Shown: positions 1 to 8,300, counted from the first letter of the stretch. The stretch is DNA of 9,472 nt from CAZMGG01 sp964565715 (GCA_964565715.1 CAZMGG010000182.1:1-9472); one strand, 5' to 3'. Notes: generated by a model not told the origin, from the sequence alone. Translations and numbers: made by a program.

Positions 1-1164
1 CGGAATGGCACGGAAGAGGTGTTCATTGTCCCGCTGGTAGCCGGTCAGGATGTAGCCGATGAACGACAGCTGGTAGACCGGATCGCCGATCACCGCCATC
101 AGCGGGAAGTCGGCCAGGCTCGGCACCAGCATCGGCGCGACCCAGACGCCGAGCAGCGCGAACGCGACCCAGGAGCCCACCAGGGTGAGCCCGGTGGCGC
201 CGATGCCCCAGATCTTGCCGGACATGAGCTGCTGTGGCGACACCGACGACAGCAGCACCTCGAGGATGCGGTTGGACTTTTCCTCGACGGTGTTGGTCAG
301 CAGCAGCTGGGCGGCGGTGAACACCGCGATCCACAGCAGGTAGACGAAGCCCACCGGCGCCCACTTGTTGGCCTTCTGGCCCTGCTGCACGTCCTCGGTG
401 GCGCCGCCCGCACCCACCGTGCGTTCCTTGAAGGTGACGCGCTCCTGGATGCGCTTGGCCACCTCCGGCGACACGCCGGCCTCGGCGATGCGGTGCTTCT
501 GGATCACCTGGGTGGCGGCGTCGGCGTACCACTGGCGCAGGTCGTTGTCGGTGAGGTTCTCGGAGACGTACTGCCAGGCCTTCACGTCGTCCTGGGCCTT
601 CTCGTCGATCACGAAGTAGGCGAACAGCCTGCCCTTGCCGATCAGCTGGTTGAGCTGCTGCTCCTGCTGCTCGCGCGGCAGGCCGGCGATGCCGAGTTCC
701 TGCAGCGACTGCCGGCGGAAGCGCTGCATCGTCTGCATCGCCTGGCTCTGCTCGATGACCTGCTGCAGGTCCTGCTTCGGCATCTGCTCCAGCCGCCGCA
801 GCATGTCGGCGGCGACGTCGGCGGGCAGCGGCTGGTCCGCGCCCTGATCCGCGCCGTTCGGCGCCCTGCCGCCGAACGCCTGGGCCAGCGGCGCCAGCAC
901 GCCGTCGCCGTTCTGGCCCAGGGCCGTCAGCAGCTTCCGCAGGTCCGGCGTGCGGGCCTTGGTCTCGACGGCGTCGGCGATCTGCGCCGCGCTGTAGTCG
1001 AGCACCGCGTAGGTCTTGACCTCCTTGGCGCGGCTGAGGATCCAGCCGATGCCGAAGCTGAGCAGCAGCATCACCGGGAACGCCAGGATGCCGATCCAGA
1101 AGGTCTTGGTGCGGACGTTCTCCAGGTACTCGCGCTGCGCCACCAGCAGGGTCTTGTTAGCCAC
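1..1164 (-). CDS. ABC-2 type transporter permease (NatB-like), 3' end missing
   Basis: This is the membrane subunit of an ABC exporter; 388 codons are open to the window edge with no stop. Start chosen: GTG at 1164-1162, because a strong AAGGAGG lies 6 bases upstream and the preceding ATPase gene overlaps it by 8 bases. Seen: an N-terminal basic stretch and first membrane helix at about residues 21-43 (TFWIGILAFPVMLLL), then a polar extracytoplasmic domain of about 220 residues rich in Gln (about 45-265). A second helix follows at about 268-289, then the signature TNTVEEKSNRILEVLLSS (about 291-308) with SPQQLMSGK just after it, and more helices to the edge. The EEKSNRxxEVLLSS...GK motif is typical of ABC-2/NatB-like permeases of the Na+ or drug export type. 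The substrate cannot be told from sequence. The last 12 residues before the edge are unusually polar for the expected helix. Confidence 0.9.
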   Translation of the reverse strand, partial: MANKTLLVAQREYLENVRTKTFWIGILAFPVMLLLSFGIGWILSRAKEVKTYAVLDYSAAQIADAVETKARTPDLRKLLTALGQNGDGVLAPLAQAFGGRAPNGADQGADQPLPADVAADMLRRLEQMPKQDLQQVIEQSQAMQTMQRFRRQSLQELGIAGLPREQQEQQLNQLIGKGRLFAYFVIDEKAQDDVKAWQYVSENLTDNDLRQWYADAATQVIQKHRIAEAGVSPEVAKRIQERVTFKERTVGAGGATEDVQQGQKANKWAPVGFVYLLWIAVFTAAQLLLTNTVEEKSNRILEVLLSSVSPQQLMSGKIWGIGATGLTLVGSWVAFALLGVWVAPMLVPSLADFPLMAVIGDPVYQLSFIGYILTGYQRDNEHLFRAIP

Positions 1165-2140
1165 GGGCCACCTCCTTGCCGGTGTTCGCGGATGTCGCCG
1201 GGTGCGAGCTCTGCGCGCCGGCGCGGCGGCGGTCCGGCTCGCGGTCGGCCTGCTCCACCGTGCGCACGAAGATCTCGTGCAGCGACGGCTCGCGGATGTC
1301 GAAGCGCCGCACCCGCAGGCGCTGGGCGATCGCCAGCAGCAGATCCTGCGGGTTGGTGCCGTCCTGCAGGTACAGCTCGGCGTGCTTGCCGGAGTCGTTC
1401 ACCCGTTGCACGCCGGGCAGCGTCCGCAGGAACGCGCCGTCGCCGTCGTAGTCGAGCTGGATGCCGAAGTCGCGGCCCTGCTTGACGTCGGCGAGCCGGC
1501 CGGCGAACCGCAGCCGGCCGCGGTGGATCATCATCACGTAGTCGCAGAGCTGTTCGGCCTGCTCCATCACGTGGGTGCTGAAGATCACCGTGCGGCCCTG
1601 CTTCTTCATGTCGCGGATCAGGTCGCGGAACACGTCGCGGTTGACCGGGTCCAGGCCCGAGAACGGCTCGTCGAGGATCACCAGCTGCGGGTCGTGGATG
1701 ATCGTGCCGAGCAGCTGCACCTTCTGCCCCATGCCCTTGCTCATCGCCTCGGTGCGCTTGTCGATCCAGTCGCCGAGCCCGTAGCGCTGCAGCAGGGCGG
1801 TGGCCTTGTCCTTGGCGGTGCTGGCGTCCATGCCCTTCAGCTTGCCGAAGTAGGCGACGATCTCGCCGACCCGCATCTTCTTGTAGAGGCCCTTCTCCTC
1901 CGGCAGGTAGCCGAGCTGGTCCTTCACCTCGCTGGCCCGCGGGTGGCCGAGCACGGTGATCGAGCCCTGGTCGGGGTGGAAGACGCTCATCACCATCCGG
2001 ATGGTGGTGGTCTTGCCGGCGCCGTTCTGGCCGAGGAAGCCGTAGATGCAGCCGGTCGGGATCTGCACGGTGACGTCGTCGACGGCGGTGAAGTCGCCGA
2101 ACCGCTTGGTGACGCCTTGCAGGCTGAGTGCGTGTTGCAT
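1157..2140 (-). CDS. ABC transporter ATP-binding protein with C-terminal DUF4162
   Basis: This is the cytoplasmic ATPase that powers the permease encoded directly after it. From the ATG at 2140 it has 327 residues. Seen: Walker A GQNGAGKTT (37-45), Q-loop region GYLPEEKGLY (77-86), signature loop MSKGMGQKVQ (133-142, replacing LSGGQ as is usual in this subfamily), Walker B LVILDEPFSGLDP (153-165), and switch histidine in FSTHVMEQAEQL (188-199, H190). A C-terminal region (about 215-296) ends in EPSLHEIFVRTV, typical of the DUF4162 extension in NatA/YhaQ-like ATPases. The last 30 residues are a polar, probably disordered tail. The frame stays open upstream to a TTG at 2212, adding 24 proline- and glycine-rich residues. 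I prefer the ATG because the ABC domain normally begins 5-10 residues before this strand. The gene overlaps the permease by 8 bases. The substrate is unknown. Confidence 0.93.
   Translation of the reverse strand: MQHALSLQGVTKRFGDFTAVDDVTVQIPTGCIYGFLGQNGAGKTTTIRMVMSVFHPDQGSITVLGHPRASEVKDQLGYLPEEKGLYKKMRVGEIVAYFGKLKGMDASTAKDKATALLQRYGLGDWIDKRTEAMSKGMGQKVQLLGTIIHDPQLVILDEPFSGLDPVNRDVFRDLIRDMKKQGRTVIFSTHVMEQAEQLCDYVMMIHRGRLRFAGRLADVKQGRDFGIQLDYDGDGAFLRTLPGVQRVNDSGKHAELYLQDGTNPQDLLLAIAQRLRVRRFDIREPSLHEIFVRTVEQADREPDRRRAGAQSSHPATSANTGKEVARG
1171..1177 (-). promoter_or_regulatory. Shine-Dalgarno of the ABC permease, inside the ATPase gene
   Basis: The minus strand reads AAGGAGG followed by TGGCCC and then the GTG start at 1164. 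This near-perfect ribosome binding site, with a 6-base spacer, lies within the last codons of the upstream ATPase gene. It settles the permease start and indicates translational coupling. None of the other complete genes in the window has a comparably good site. Confidence 0.8.
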
Positions 2141-2258
2141 GAGTTCGGGGTGGATCGGGCCGCCGGTGGCCGGCGGGGGCAGAAGATTGTCGGTGCGGCC
2201 GCCGCGGGGCAACGCCGAAACGTCGTCCGTGGCGCCAGAGCGATGCGCCTCCGGCGGC

Positions 2259-2588
2259 TCAGCTGAGCTCGATCACCCGCTGGCCCGACTCGAAGGCCTC
2301 GATGACGCCAGGCAGTGCCTGATCGAAGGCCGCGATCAGCGCGACCGTGCGGCAGTTGCCGAGCCTGATCCAGAGCAACGATCCGGAATCACCTTGCCGG
2401 TTGGCGAGGAACAGGAAGTCCTCGTCCTTGCTGATGAGGACCCGATGCTCCTGGATGGCCCAATCCCACAAGGCCTGATCGTCCGCCGATTCCAGTTGCA
2501 CATCCGCAACGTGCAGGGCGTCGTGCCCCCGTCCCGAGAGGTGTCGGGCAAGCTGTGGCGGCAGTTGGTTGTCGACCAGGAACCTCAA
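2259..2588 (-). CDS. DUF5615 family PIN-like protein (putative toxin)
   Basis: This 109-residue protein matches the DUF5615 PIN-like family, predicted to be small Mg2+-dependent ribonucleases related to VapC/Mut7-C. Seen: N-terminal MRFLVDNQLPPQLARHLSG with acidic D6, acidic residues E33, D36 and D37 in the middle, the motif LISKDEDFLFLA (51-62, with K54, D55, D57), and a following WIRLGN (73-78) typical of the family. All expected acidic positions seem intact, so it is probably active. The start is TTG at 2588-2586, which shares bases with the TGA stop of the upstream DUF433 gene (TTGA, 2585-2588). It must therefore be the second gene of a translationally coupled pair. An RNA target and toxicity are inference from family knowledge. 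The alternative is a non-toxic PIN-like domain protein of unknown role. Confidence 0.88.
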   Translation of the reverse strand: MRFLVDNQLPPQLARHLSGRGHDALHVADVQLESADDQALWDWAIQEHRVLISKDEDFLFLANRQGDSGSLLWIRLGNCRTVALIAAFDQALPGVIEAFESGQRVIELS

Positions 2589-2815
2589 GCCACTCGGATG
2601 ACGGTGTGGCTGGTCTGTCGAGCCGCGTACGCGATGGCCGCGAGCACATCCTGCCGATCAAGGCCGGGGTAATCGTTGATGATCTCCTCGATGGAGGCCT
2701 CGTTGGCCAGCAGCTCGAGGATGTCGGTGACGCGGATGCGCATGCCCCGGATGCAGGGGCGCCCGCCACACTTGCCGGGCTCGATCGTGATTCGCTGCAA
2801 GAGGGAGTCAGGCAT
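2585..2815 (-). CDS. DUF433 family protein (putative antitoxin)
   Basis: This 76-residue protein matches the DUF433 family, a small helix-turn-helix-like fold found as the antitoxin-like partner of PIN-like proteins. Seen: the family's opening motif ITIEPGKCGGRPCIRGMRI (about 9-27), then VTDILELLANEASIEEIIND (29-48) forming the predicted helix-turn-helix, and a last helix LDRQDVLAAIAYAARQ (52-67). The ATG at 2815 is the natural start, because the family motif begins eight residues later. No good Shine-Dalgarno is visible. It would neutralise the DUF5615 protein encoded directly downstream and may bind its own promoter; both roles are inferred from the family and gene order. The local base composition is less GC-rich than the flanking genes. 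Confidence 0.88.
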   Translation of the reverse strand: MPDSLLQRITIEPGKCGGRPCIRGMRIRVTDILELLANEASIEEIINDYPGLDRQDVLAAIAYAARQTSHTVIRVA

Positions 2816-2836
2816 GCAGGGAGTCTAGCCGGGCAA

Positions 2837-2851
2837 ATGGGTTCCGCCCAT
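2837..2851. promoter_or_regulatory. Small inverted repeat upstream of the DUF433 gene, possible operator
   Basis: A perfect 5-base inverted repeat, ATGGG-TTCCG-CCCAT, is centred about 29 bases before the DUF433 start codon. Toxin-antitoxin operons are commonly repressed by their own antitoxin at such sites, so this is a candidate operator. A palindrome this short can occur by chance, and no clear -35/-10 pair accompanies it. Confidence 0.22.
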
Positions 2852-2890
2852 GCTCGTTGCCTGGTGGCCGGCGTTCGCGAGAATCGAATG

Positions 2891-2907
2891 GGGGCAGAGG
2901 GAGCCCC
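2891..2907 (-). terminator. Weak hairpin just after the hydrolase gene
   Basis: On the minus strand GGGGC-TCCCTCT-GCCCC can form a 5-pair all-GC stem with a 7-base loop, 8 bases after the TGA of the hydrolase gene. It could end the upstream transcript before the toxin-antitoxin-like cassette. There is no T-run after it (the sequence continues CATTCGATTC), so an intrinsic terminator is only a possibility. Confidence 0.25.
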
Positions 2908-2915
2908 ACGTCGGC

Positions 2916-5342
2916 TCACCGGGAACGCGGGCGCAGCTCCTCCAGCAGCGTCGCCGCGTCGAACGGCGCCAGCATGTCACTGTGGGGCGAGCCCTGCCAG
3001 TCGCGGCCGAGCCCGCCGAGCCGCAGTTCGCAGCGCTCGCGCAGCCCCGAGAGCAGCGGTCCGAGACCACCCTGCCGCAGGAACTCCGGCAGCAGCGGCA
3101 GCCGGTTGCCGTCCCGGGTCCAGTCGGGATCCAGGTCGTCGGTCACCACCCGCGTCGTCCGCCTCGACAACGACGCCGCCAGCACGGCGACGACGCCACC
3201 GCCGCCGAGGCCCACCAGGGTCACGGGGGCCGTGCCCGGCAGGCTCTCGGCCACCAACGCCACGTCGTGCGCTGCCTGGTAGCCCTCGCCGCACCCCAGC
3301 AGCAATCCATTGCGGCGCCAGGCGGGTGCGACGAACTGCCATTCGCCGACGAACCGCGGATCCACCAGCACCGGCCGGGCCGGCGCGTGCAGCCACGGCG
3401 GCTGCTGCCGCAGCAGCGCCGAGCTGCCCTGCGGGGCCACGAACACGGTGAACGGCTCGTCGGCCGGCACCGACGGCGCGGTCCGACCGATCCGGAACGG
3501 CACCGGCACAGAATCCTCGCCGGTGACGCTGGCCGCCCGCCACTTCGCCTCGGCGGGGCCGCGGAAGGCCACCGGCGCCGCCGTCACCCGCCAGGGCAGG
3601 TTCGGCGCGGCCTCGCGCAGGGTGACCGCCGCCCGCCGCGCCACCAGCTCCCGCGCCAGCGCCGCCCGGTCGGGGCCCGGCACCGGGTCCTGCCGGTCGC
3701 GCGCCCGCAGTTCGGGCACCGGGTACAGGTGCAGCTCGGGCTCCCGTTCCTGCCAGCGCGGCCCGCGCAGGATCGGCGCCAGGAACGCGTAGAGCGTCTC
3801 CCGCATCGGCCGGTCGTAGTTGTGGCCCTCGTCCGCGTGCCGCGCCTGCAGCGCCGGGCCGGCGCCGAGGTGGGTCCACAGCCCCTGCAGCTCGGGCCAG
3901 CCTTCCCGCGGGAAGCGCGCGGTCCAGTCGCCGCTGACCGTGCCGATCAGCGCCGGCCGCGGCGCGAGGCCGGCGCAGAGTTCGATCTGGTCGGTGCCCG
4001 CGGCGATGCGCGGCACGTGGTTGCAGCCGCAGTGCGCCGAGGTGTCGTCGACGATCTCGGCGAAGTAGCAGGTCATCACCATCGGCGCCGCCGCGCACAG
4101 CCGGTCGTCGAGCGCCATCAGGTACATGGTCTGCTGGCCGCCGCCGCTGGCGCCGGTCACCGCGATGCGCTGCGGATCGACGTCCGGGCGCTGCCGCAGC
4201 AGGTCGATGCCGCGCAGGTTGTGCCAGGTCATCACGCCGATCGACGACAGGCCGCTGGCGGCGTCCTCGACGTGCACCGAGTCCACCGCCAGCACGACGC
4301 AGCCGAAGGTGGCGAGCGTGGCGCAGCGGGCCTGCACGGTGGGGTCGATGGCGCCCTGCTGCCAGTGGCCGTGCGGGCAGAGCACGGCGGGCGCCGGCGC
4401 GGCCGCGGTCGGCGCGGGTTCGGGCAACCACAGCCAGCCTGAGGCGCGGTGTCCGGGCAGGCCGTTCCAGGACAGGCGGGTCAGCGTGTGGCCCTTGCCC
4501 CGCACGGTGAAGTGGGCCTTCTCGTCGAGCGCGCCGCGCGGTGGTTCGGGCATGAGGCCGAGGCAGTCGGCGACGTGCTGGCGGAGCGCGGTGCGACGCT
4601 GCGGCCAGTCGGCGAGCGCCGCGGGCTGCAGGGCGGGGGTGTGGCGGGGCAGCAGGCGTTGGCGCAGCGCGGCGAGCGTCGCCAGCTTCTCGGCGCGCGG
4701 GATCACCGGCGTCACCGCGGCGAGATCGTCGGGTGGCGGGCCATCGCTGGTGAGCGTGACCTCGTCGAGGTCGCCGCGGTAGGGCTGGTGGGCGCCGATG
4801 TTGTTGCCGAGGCGCAAGATCGCGTCGGGGGCGGCTCCGGGGCCGAGTTCGCCCGAGGCCTCGAGGGCGCCGTCGAGGTACAGCAGCGCCATGGTGGTGG
4901 CGGGGTCGTAGCAGGCGCGGACCTGGTGCCAGCGGCCGTCGTCGATGCGGCGCTGGGAGATCAGCTTCACGGTCTGCCAGGACCAGGCCTCGAAGCTGAT
5001 GGTGCCGGGCGTGCGGCCGAGCACCAGGGAGGGGCCGACCTGCTCGCCGTGCCGCGCCATCAGCGGCGTGCAGAAGCCCGGGGTGGTGGTGCGCAGGTGG
5101 ACGGTGAGGGTGAACGGCTGGCGGCCGTCGATCGGCAGGGGCCCGCAGTCGATTCGGGCCTCGTCGCGCTCGAAGCGGGCGGCCGCACCATGGGCGCCGT
5201 CGGGGATGGCGGTGGTGTGCTGCCAGGTCGGGTCGGGCTGGTCGAGCGGGAGGTGGAGGCGAGGGGTGGGGACCGGGTCCTGGGCGGGAGCGGGTTGCGT
5301 CAGCAGGAGCAGGGCGAGGGCGAGGCTGCGCATGCCCGGCAT
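2916..5342 (-). CDS. Secreted LamG-like domain / alpha-beta hydrolase (acetylxylan-esterase-like)
   Basis: An 808-residue exported protein. Seen: a signal peptide, MRSLALALLLLTQPAPAQ, starting at the second Met (residue 4, ATG at 5333); this Met is an equally good start. Residues about 28-200 look like a LamG/concanavalin-type domain (DGRWHQVRACYD at 135-146, LYLDGALEASG at 154-164, GDLDEVTL at 190-197). Residues about 265-525 form an alpha/beta hydrolase: nucleophile elbow VTGASGGGQQT (S399), probable acid D472 in TVSGDWTARFPRE, and His507 in ADEGHNYDRPMRE. HCGCNHVPRI (437-446) fits a Cys-containing loop that I recall from planctomycete acetylxylan-esterase-like hydrolases. About 535-808 appears to be a second, degenerate hydrolase-like domain. 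Likely role: cleaving ester groups of polysaccharides or glycans outside the cytoplasm, with the LamG domain binding carbohydrate. The substrate is inferred, and a peptidase-like activity is not excluded. No Shine-Dalgarno is seen. Confidence 0.85.
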   Translation of the reverse strand: MPGMRSLALALLLLTQPAPAQDPVPTPRLHLPLDQPDPTWQHTTAIPDGAHGAAARFERDEARIDCGPLPIDGRQPFTLTVHLRTTTPGFCTPLMARHGEQVGPSLVLGRTPGTISFEAWSWQTVKLISQRRIDDGRWHQVRACYDPATTMALLYLDGALEASGELGPGAAPDAILRLGNNIGAHQPYRGDLDEVTLTSDGPPPDDLAAVTPVIPRAEKLATLAALRQRLLPRHTPALQPAALADWPQRRTALRQHVADCLGLMPEPPRGALDEKAHFTVRGKGHTLTRLSWNGLPGHRASGWLWLPEPAPTAAAPAPAVLCPHGHWQQGAIDPTVQARCATLATFGCVVLAVDSVHVEDAASGLSSIGVMTWHNLRGIDLLRQRPDVDPQRIAVTGASGGGQQTMYLMALDDRLCAAAPMVMTCYFAEIVDDTSAHCGCNHVPRIAAGTDQIELCAGLAPRPALIGTVSGDWTARFPREGWPELQGLWTHLGAGPALQARHADEGHNYDRPMRETLYAFLAPILRGPRWQEREPELHLYPVPELRARDRQDPVPGPDRAALARELVARRAAVTLREAAPNLPWRVTAAPVAFRGPAEAKWRAASVTGEDSVPVPFRIGRTAPSVPADEPFTVFVAPQGSSALLRQQPPWLHAPARPVLVDPRFVGEWQFVAPAWRRNGLLLGCGEGYQAAHDVALVAESLPGTAPVTLVGLGGGGVVAVLAASLSRRTTRVVTDDLDPDWTRDGNRLPLLPEFLRQGGLGPLLSGLRERCELRLGGLGRDWQGSPHSDMLAPFDAATLLEELRPRSR

Positions 5343-5397
5343 GCTAGCGGGGCGGCGGGGCGCGCGACCCGCGGGATGGCGTTGCCCCCGCCCGCGC

Positions 5398-8300
5398 TCA
5401 GTTGGCCTGCACGATCAGTTCGACGCCGTTGCTGAGCGCGAGCATGCCCAGGTAGGGGCCGCCGGTCTGCAGCACGCCCCACTGCGTGCCGAGGCGCAGG
5501 CCGGCGAGCGCCGGGGTGGCCGGGACCGACAGGCCGAACGAGGCCGCGCCGCTGCCGTTGGTCACCACCACGCCGGTGACGAAGTTGGCGACGCGCAGCT
5601 CGCACGGGCCCGTCGCCGTCTCGACCGGATCGCCGATGGCGACCACCGCGGCCGTGTTCGGCGCCGCGTCGACGGTCAGCGCGAAGGCGGCGTTGCCGAG
5701 GAACGGCGCGCCGGTGCTGGCGGCCAGCGGCGCGGTGGCCGGGGTCGCCGAGCAGGCGGTGCCGATCGGCGAGGCGATCGCCATGGTCGGCAACGCGAAC
5801 AGCTCGCGGCCCACCGGGCTGGCCGGGAACTCGGTGCGGGTGGCGGCGAACAGGAGCTGGCCGGCGGCGCGCACCGGCCGGCTGGGGAACGAGCCGAGCG
5901 GCCCGGGCTGGATCTCGGCGTGCAGGGCCGTGCCGGCCTGGGTGCCGTCGGTGCGCCACAGCTCGATGCCGCCGGTGCCGTCGGTGGCGGCGAACAGGGC
6001 GCGGCGGGCGCCGCGCTCGGCGAAGACGAAGCCCTGGTAGCCGTTGCCGCCGGCGTCGTGGCGCGGGCAGCCGTTGGCGAGGCCCGGCACGAGGTCGATC
6101 ACCATCTGGGTGCCGGCCGGGGTGCCGTCGCTGCGCCACAGCTCGAAGCCGTGCACGCCGTCGTCGGCGACGAACAGGACGCCATCGCCGAACGGCGCCA
6201 GCGCATACAGCTGCGAGGAGGCCTGGCCCGGCCGGATGTCCTTCACCAGGCTGATCGTGCTGCCGTCGGTGACGCACAGCTCGAGGCCGGTGTTGGCGCC
6301 AGCCGGCTCGCCGGCCAGGAACAGCCGGTTGCCGACGGCGACCTTCTCGTGGCTCTGCGCCAGCGTGCCCACCGTGGTGGTGCCGGCGGTGGTGCCGTCG
6401 CTGACCAGCAGCAGGTTGCTGCCGTTGTCGAAGAACAGGCGGCGGCCGGCGGCGCGGAAGTGAAACAGGTTGCCGCCGACGCTGTTCTGCCAGACGCGGC
6501 GGGTGCCGGCAGTGGTGCCGTCGCTGCACCAGAGGTTGTTGCCCTGGCCGTCGTTGGCGGCGAAGAACAGCAGGCTGCCGACCACCGTGAGGTTGGTGAT
6601 CGAGCTGCCCTGGCTGCCCGGGACGATGTCCTTGATCAGGACCGGCGCGGCGAGGGGGTCGGCGAAGGCGAACAGCTCCTCGCCGGTGGCGGGGGTGGAC
6701 GCATCGACGAAGACGCGGCCCTGGAAGGTCACCAGATCGGTGAAGGTGACCTGGAAGCCCGGGATCGCGTTGGTGCTCGGCACGGTGCCGGCGGTGCGCC
6801 AGAGGACGCTGCCCGGCACGGTGTTGAACCAGGTGTAGGGGCCGAAGCTCGCCGCCCGGGTGTGCAGGTCGCCGCCGCTGCTGGCGCCGCCGGCGGCGTC
6901 CACCAGGAGCTGGCCGCTGCCCGGCGCGCCGCTGCTGAAGTGCGGCTCGCGGCCCAGCGCGCCGGGGCCGGACTGGGGGCCGCGGCGGGCGGTGAAGAAG
7001 AAGCCGCCGCCGACCTGCGGCACGATGCGCTGCGGATCGCTGTCGCCGTTGCTGCCCGCGCGGATGTCGCGCACCAGCTGGGTGGCGTTGCCCTGGCTGG
7101 CGAACAGCTCGGCGCCGCCCGCCAGGATTCCGGCGCACAGGCAGTAGCCGTTGGCGAAGCCGAGGATCACCGGACTGCCGTCGCCGAAGCCGGGCACGAT
7201 GTCGCTCACCCGCTGGGTCAAGGCGGTGGTGCCATCGCTGCGCCAGAGTTCATAGCCGGTGCTGCCGTCGTGGGCGCTGAACCAGGTCCACAGCGAGCCA
7301 TCCCAGGCGAAGCCCGAGGCGCCGCTGCTGGCGGAGCCCGGCCAGACGTCGGCGAGCAGCGTGGTGCCGGCGATGGTGCCATCGCTGGTCCAGACCTCGG
7401 TGCCGACGTTGGCGCCGCTGCTGGGCCGCGCACGGAACCAGAGGCGGTTGCCGCACGCGGCGAGTTCCTCGGGGAAGCGCGGGCCGACGGCCGGATCGAG
7501 GGCGAAGGTGCCGGCCTGGGTGCCATCGCTGCGCCAGAGCCGGACCTGGTTGCCCTGGGCGGCGCGGAAGCAGACGGCGCCGTTCAGCACGGTCAGATGC
7601 AGCGGCCCGCTGCCGGTGGCGCCGGGCTCGAGGTCCACCAGCATCTGCGTGCCGGCCTGGGTGCCGTCGCTGCGCCACAGTTCCGTGCCGTGGATCCCGT
7701 CGTCGCAGGCGAACAGCACCTGGATGCCCGCCAGGGGCGCGAGGTCGGTCGGTTCCGCCGGCAGGGTGGCGGCGAGGTAGACGCTGCTGCTGCCGTCGCT
7801 GGCCCACAGTTCGCCGCCGCCGCTGGTGGCGACCGGCATCCACAGATGGGTCGGGCCGGCGACCAGCGACTCGGCGCCGGTCTGGGTCGTGCTGACGGCG
7901 AAGGTGTTGCCCGGCGTCCCGTCGGTGCGCCAGAGGCGGCCATCGATCAGGAAGTAGTAGTGGTTGTGGAGCCGGACGAAGGGCGCGTCGGTGCCGAACG
8001 AGCCGCCCTCGCCCGGCGTGAGGTCGGCGAGGATCTGGGTGCCGGCCTGGGTGCCGTCGGTGCGCCAGAGCTCACGGCCGGCTCGGCCGTCGTCGGCTGT
8101 GAACAGGAGCCAGCCGCCGAGGACCCCGATTGGCTGCGGGCTGGAGCCGCCGTCGGGCTGCAGGTCGACGACCAGGGTGGCGTTCTGCGCGGTGCCGTTG
8201 GAGCGCCAGAGTTCGGCGCCGCGGCCATCACCGTCGGCCGCAAACCAGAGGTAGCCGTTCCAGGCGACGCCGGACCCGGCGACCGGCTGGTACATCGAGC

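Noticed and set aside
2186..2212. Possible promoter for the ABC operon (TTGCCC and GACAAT on the minus strand)
   Set aside because: Each box matches only 4 of 6 consensus bases and the spacer is 15 bases; this is too weak to call.
19..2266. Long plus-strand frames opposite the ABC genes (19-1485 and 1016-2266)
   Set aside because: The minus strand carries intact Walker A, Walker B and ABC-2 permease motifs, and the plus-strand products are His/Arg/Leu/Ala-rich shadows.
2850..4442. A 530-codon plus-strand frame opposite the hydrolase gene
   Set aside because: It is Arg/His/Pro/Ala-rich without domains and lies opposite a gene with a clear catalytic triad.
5343..5397. GC-rich inverted segments between the ELWxxDGT gene and the hydrolase gene
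   Set aside because: The matching blocks are short and imperfect and no T-run follows, so a terminator is not supported.
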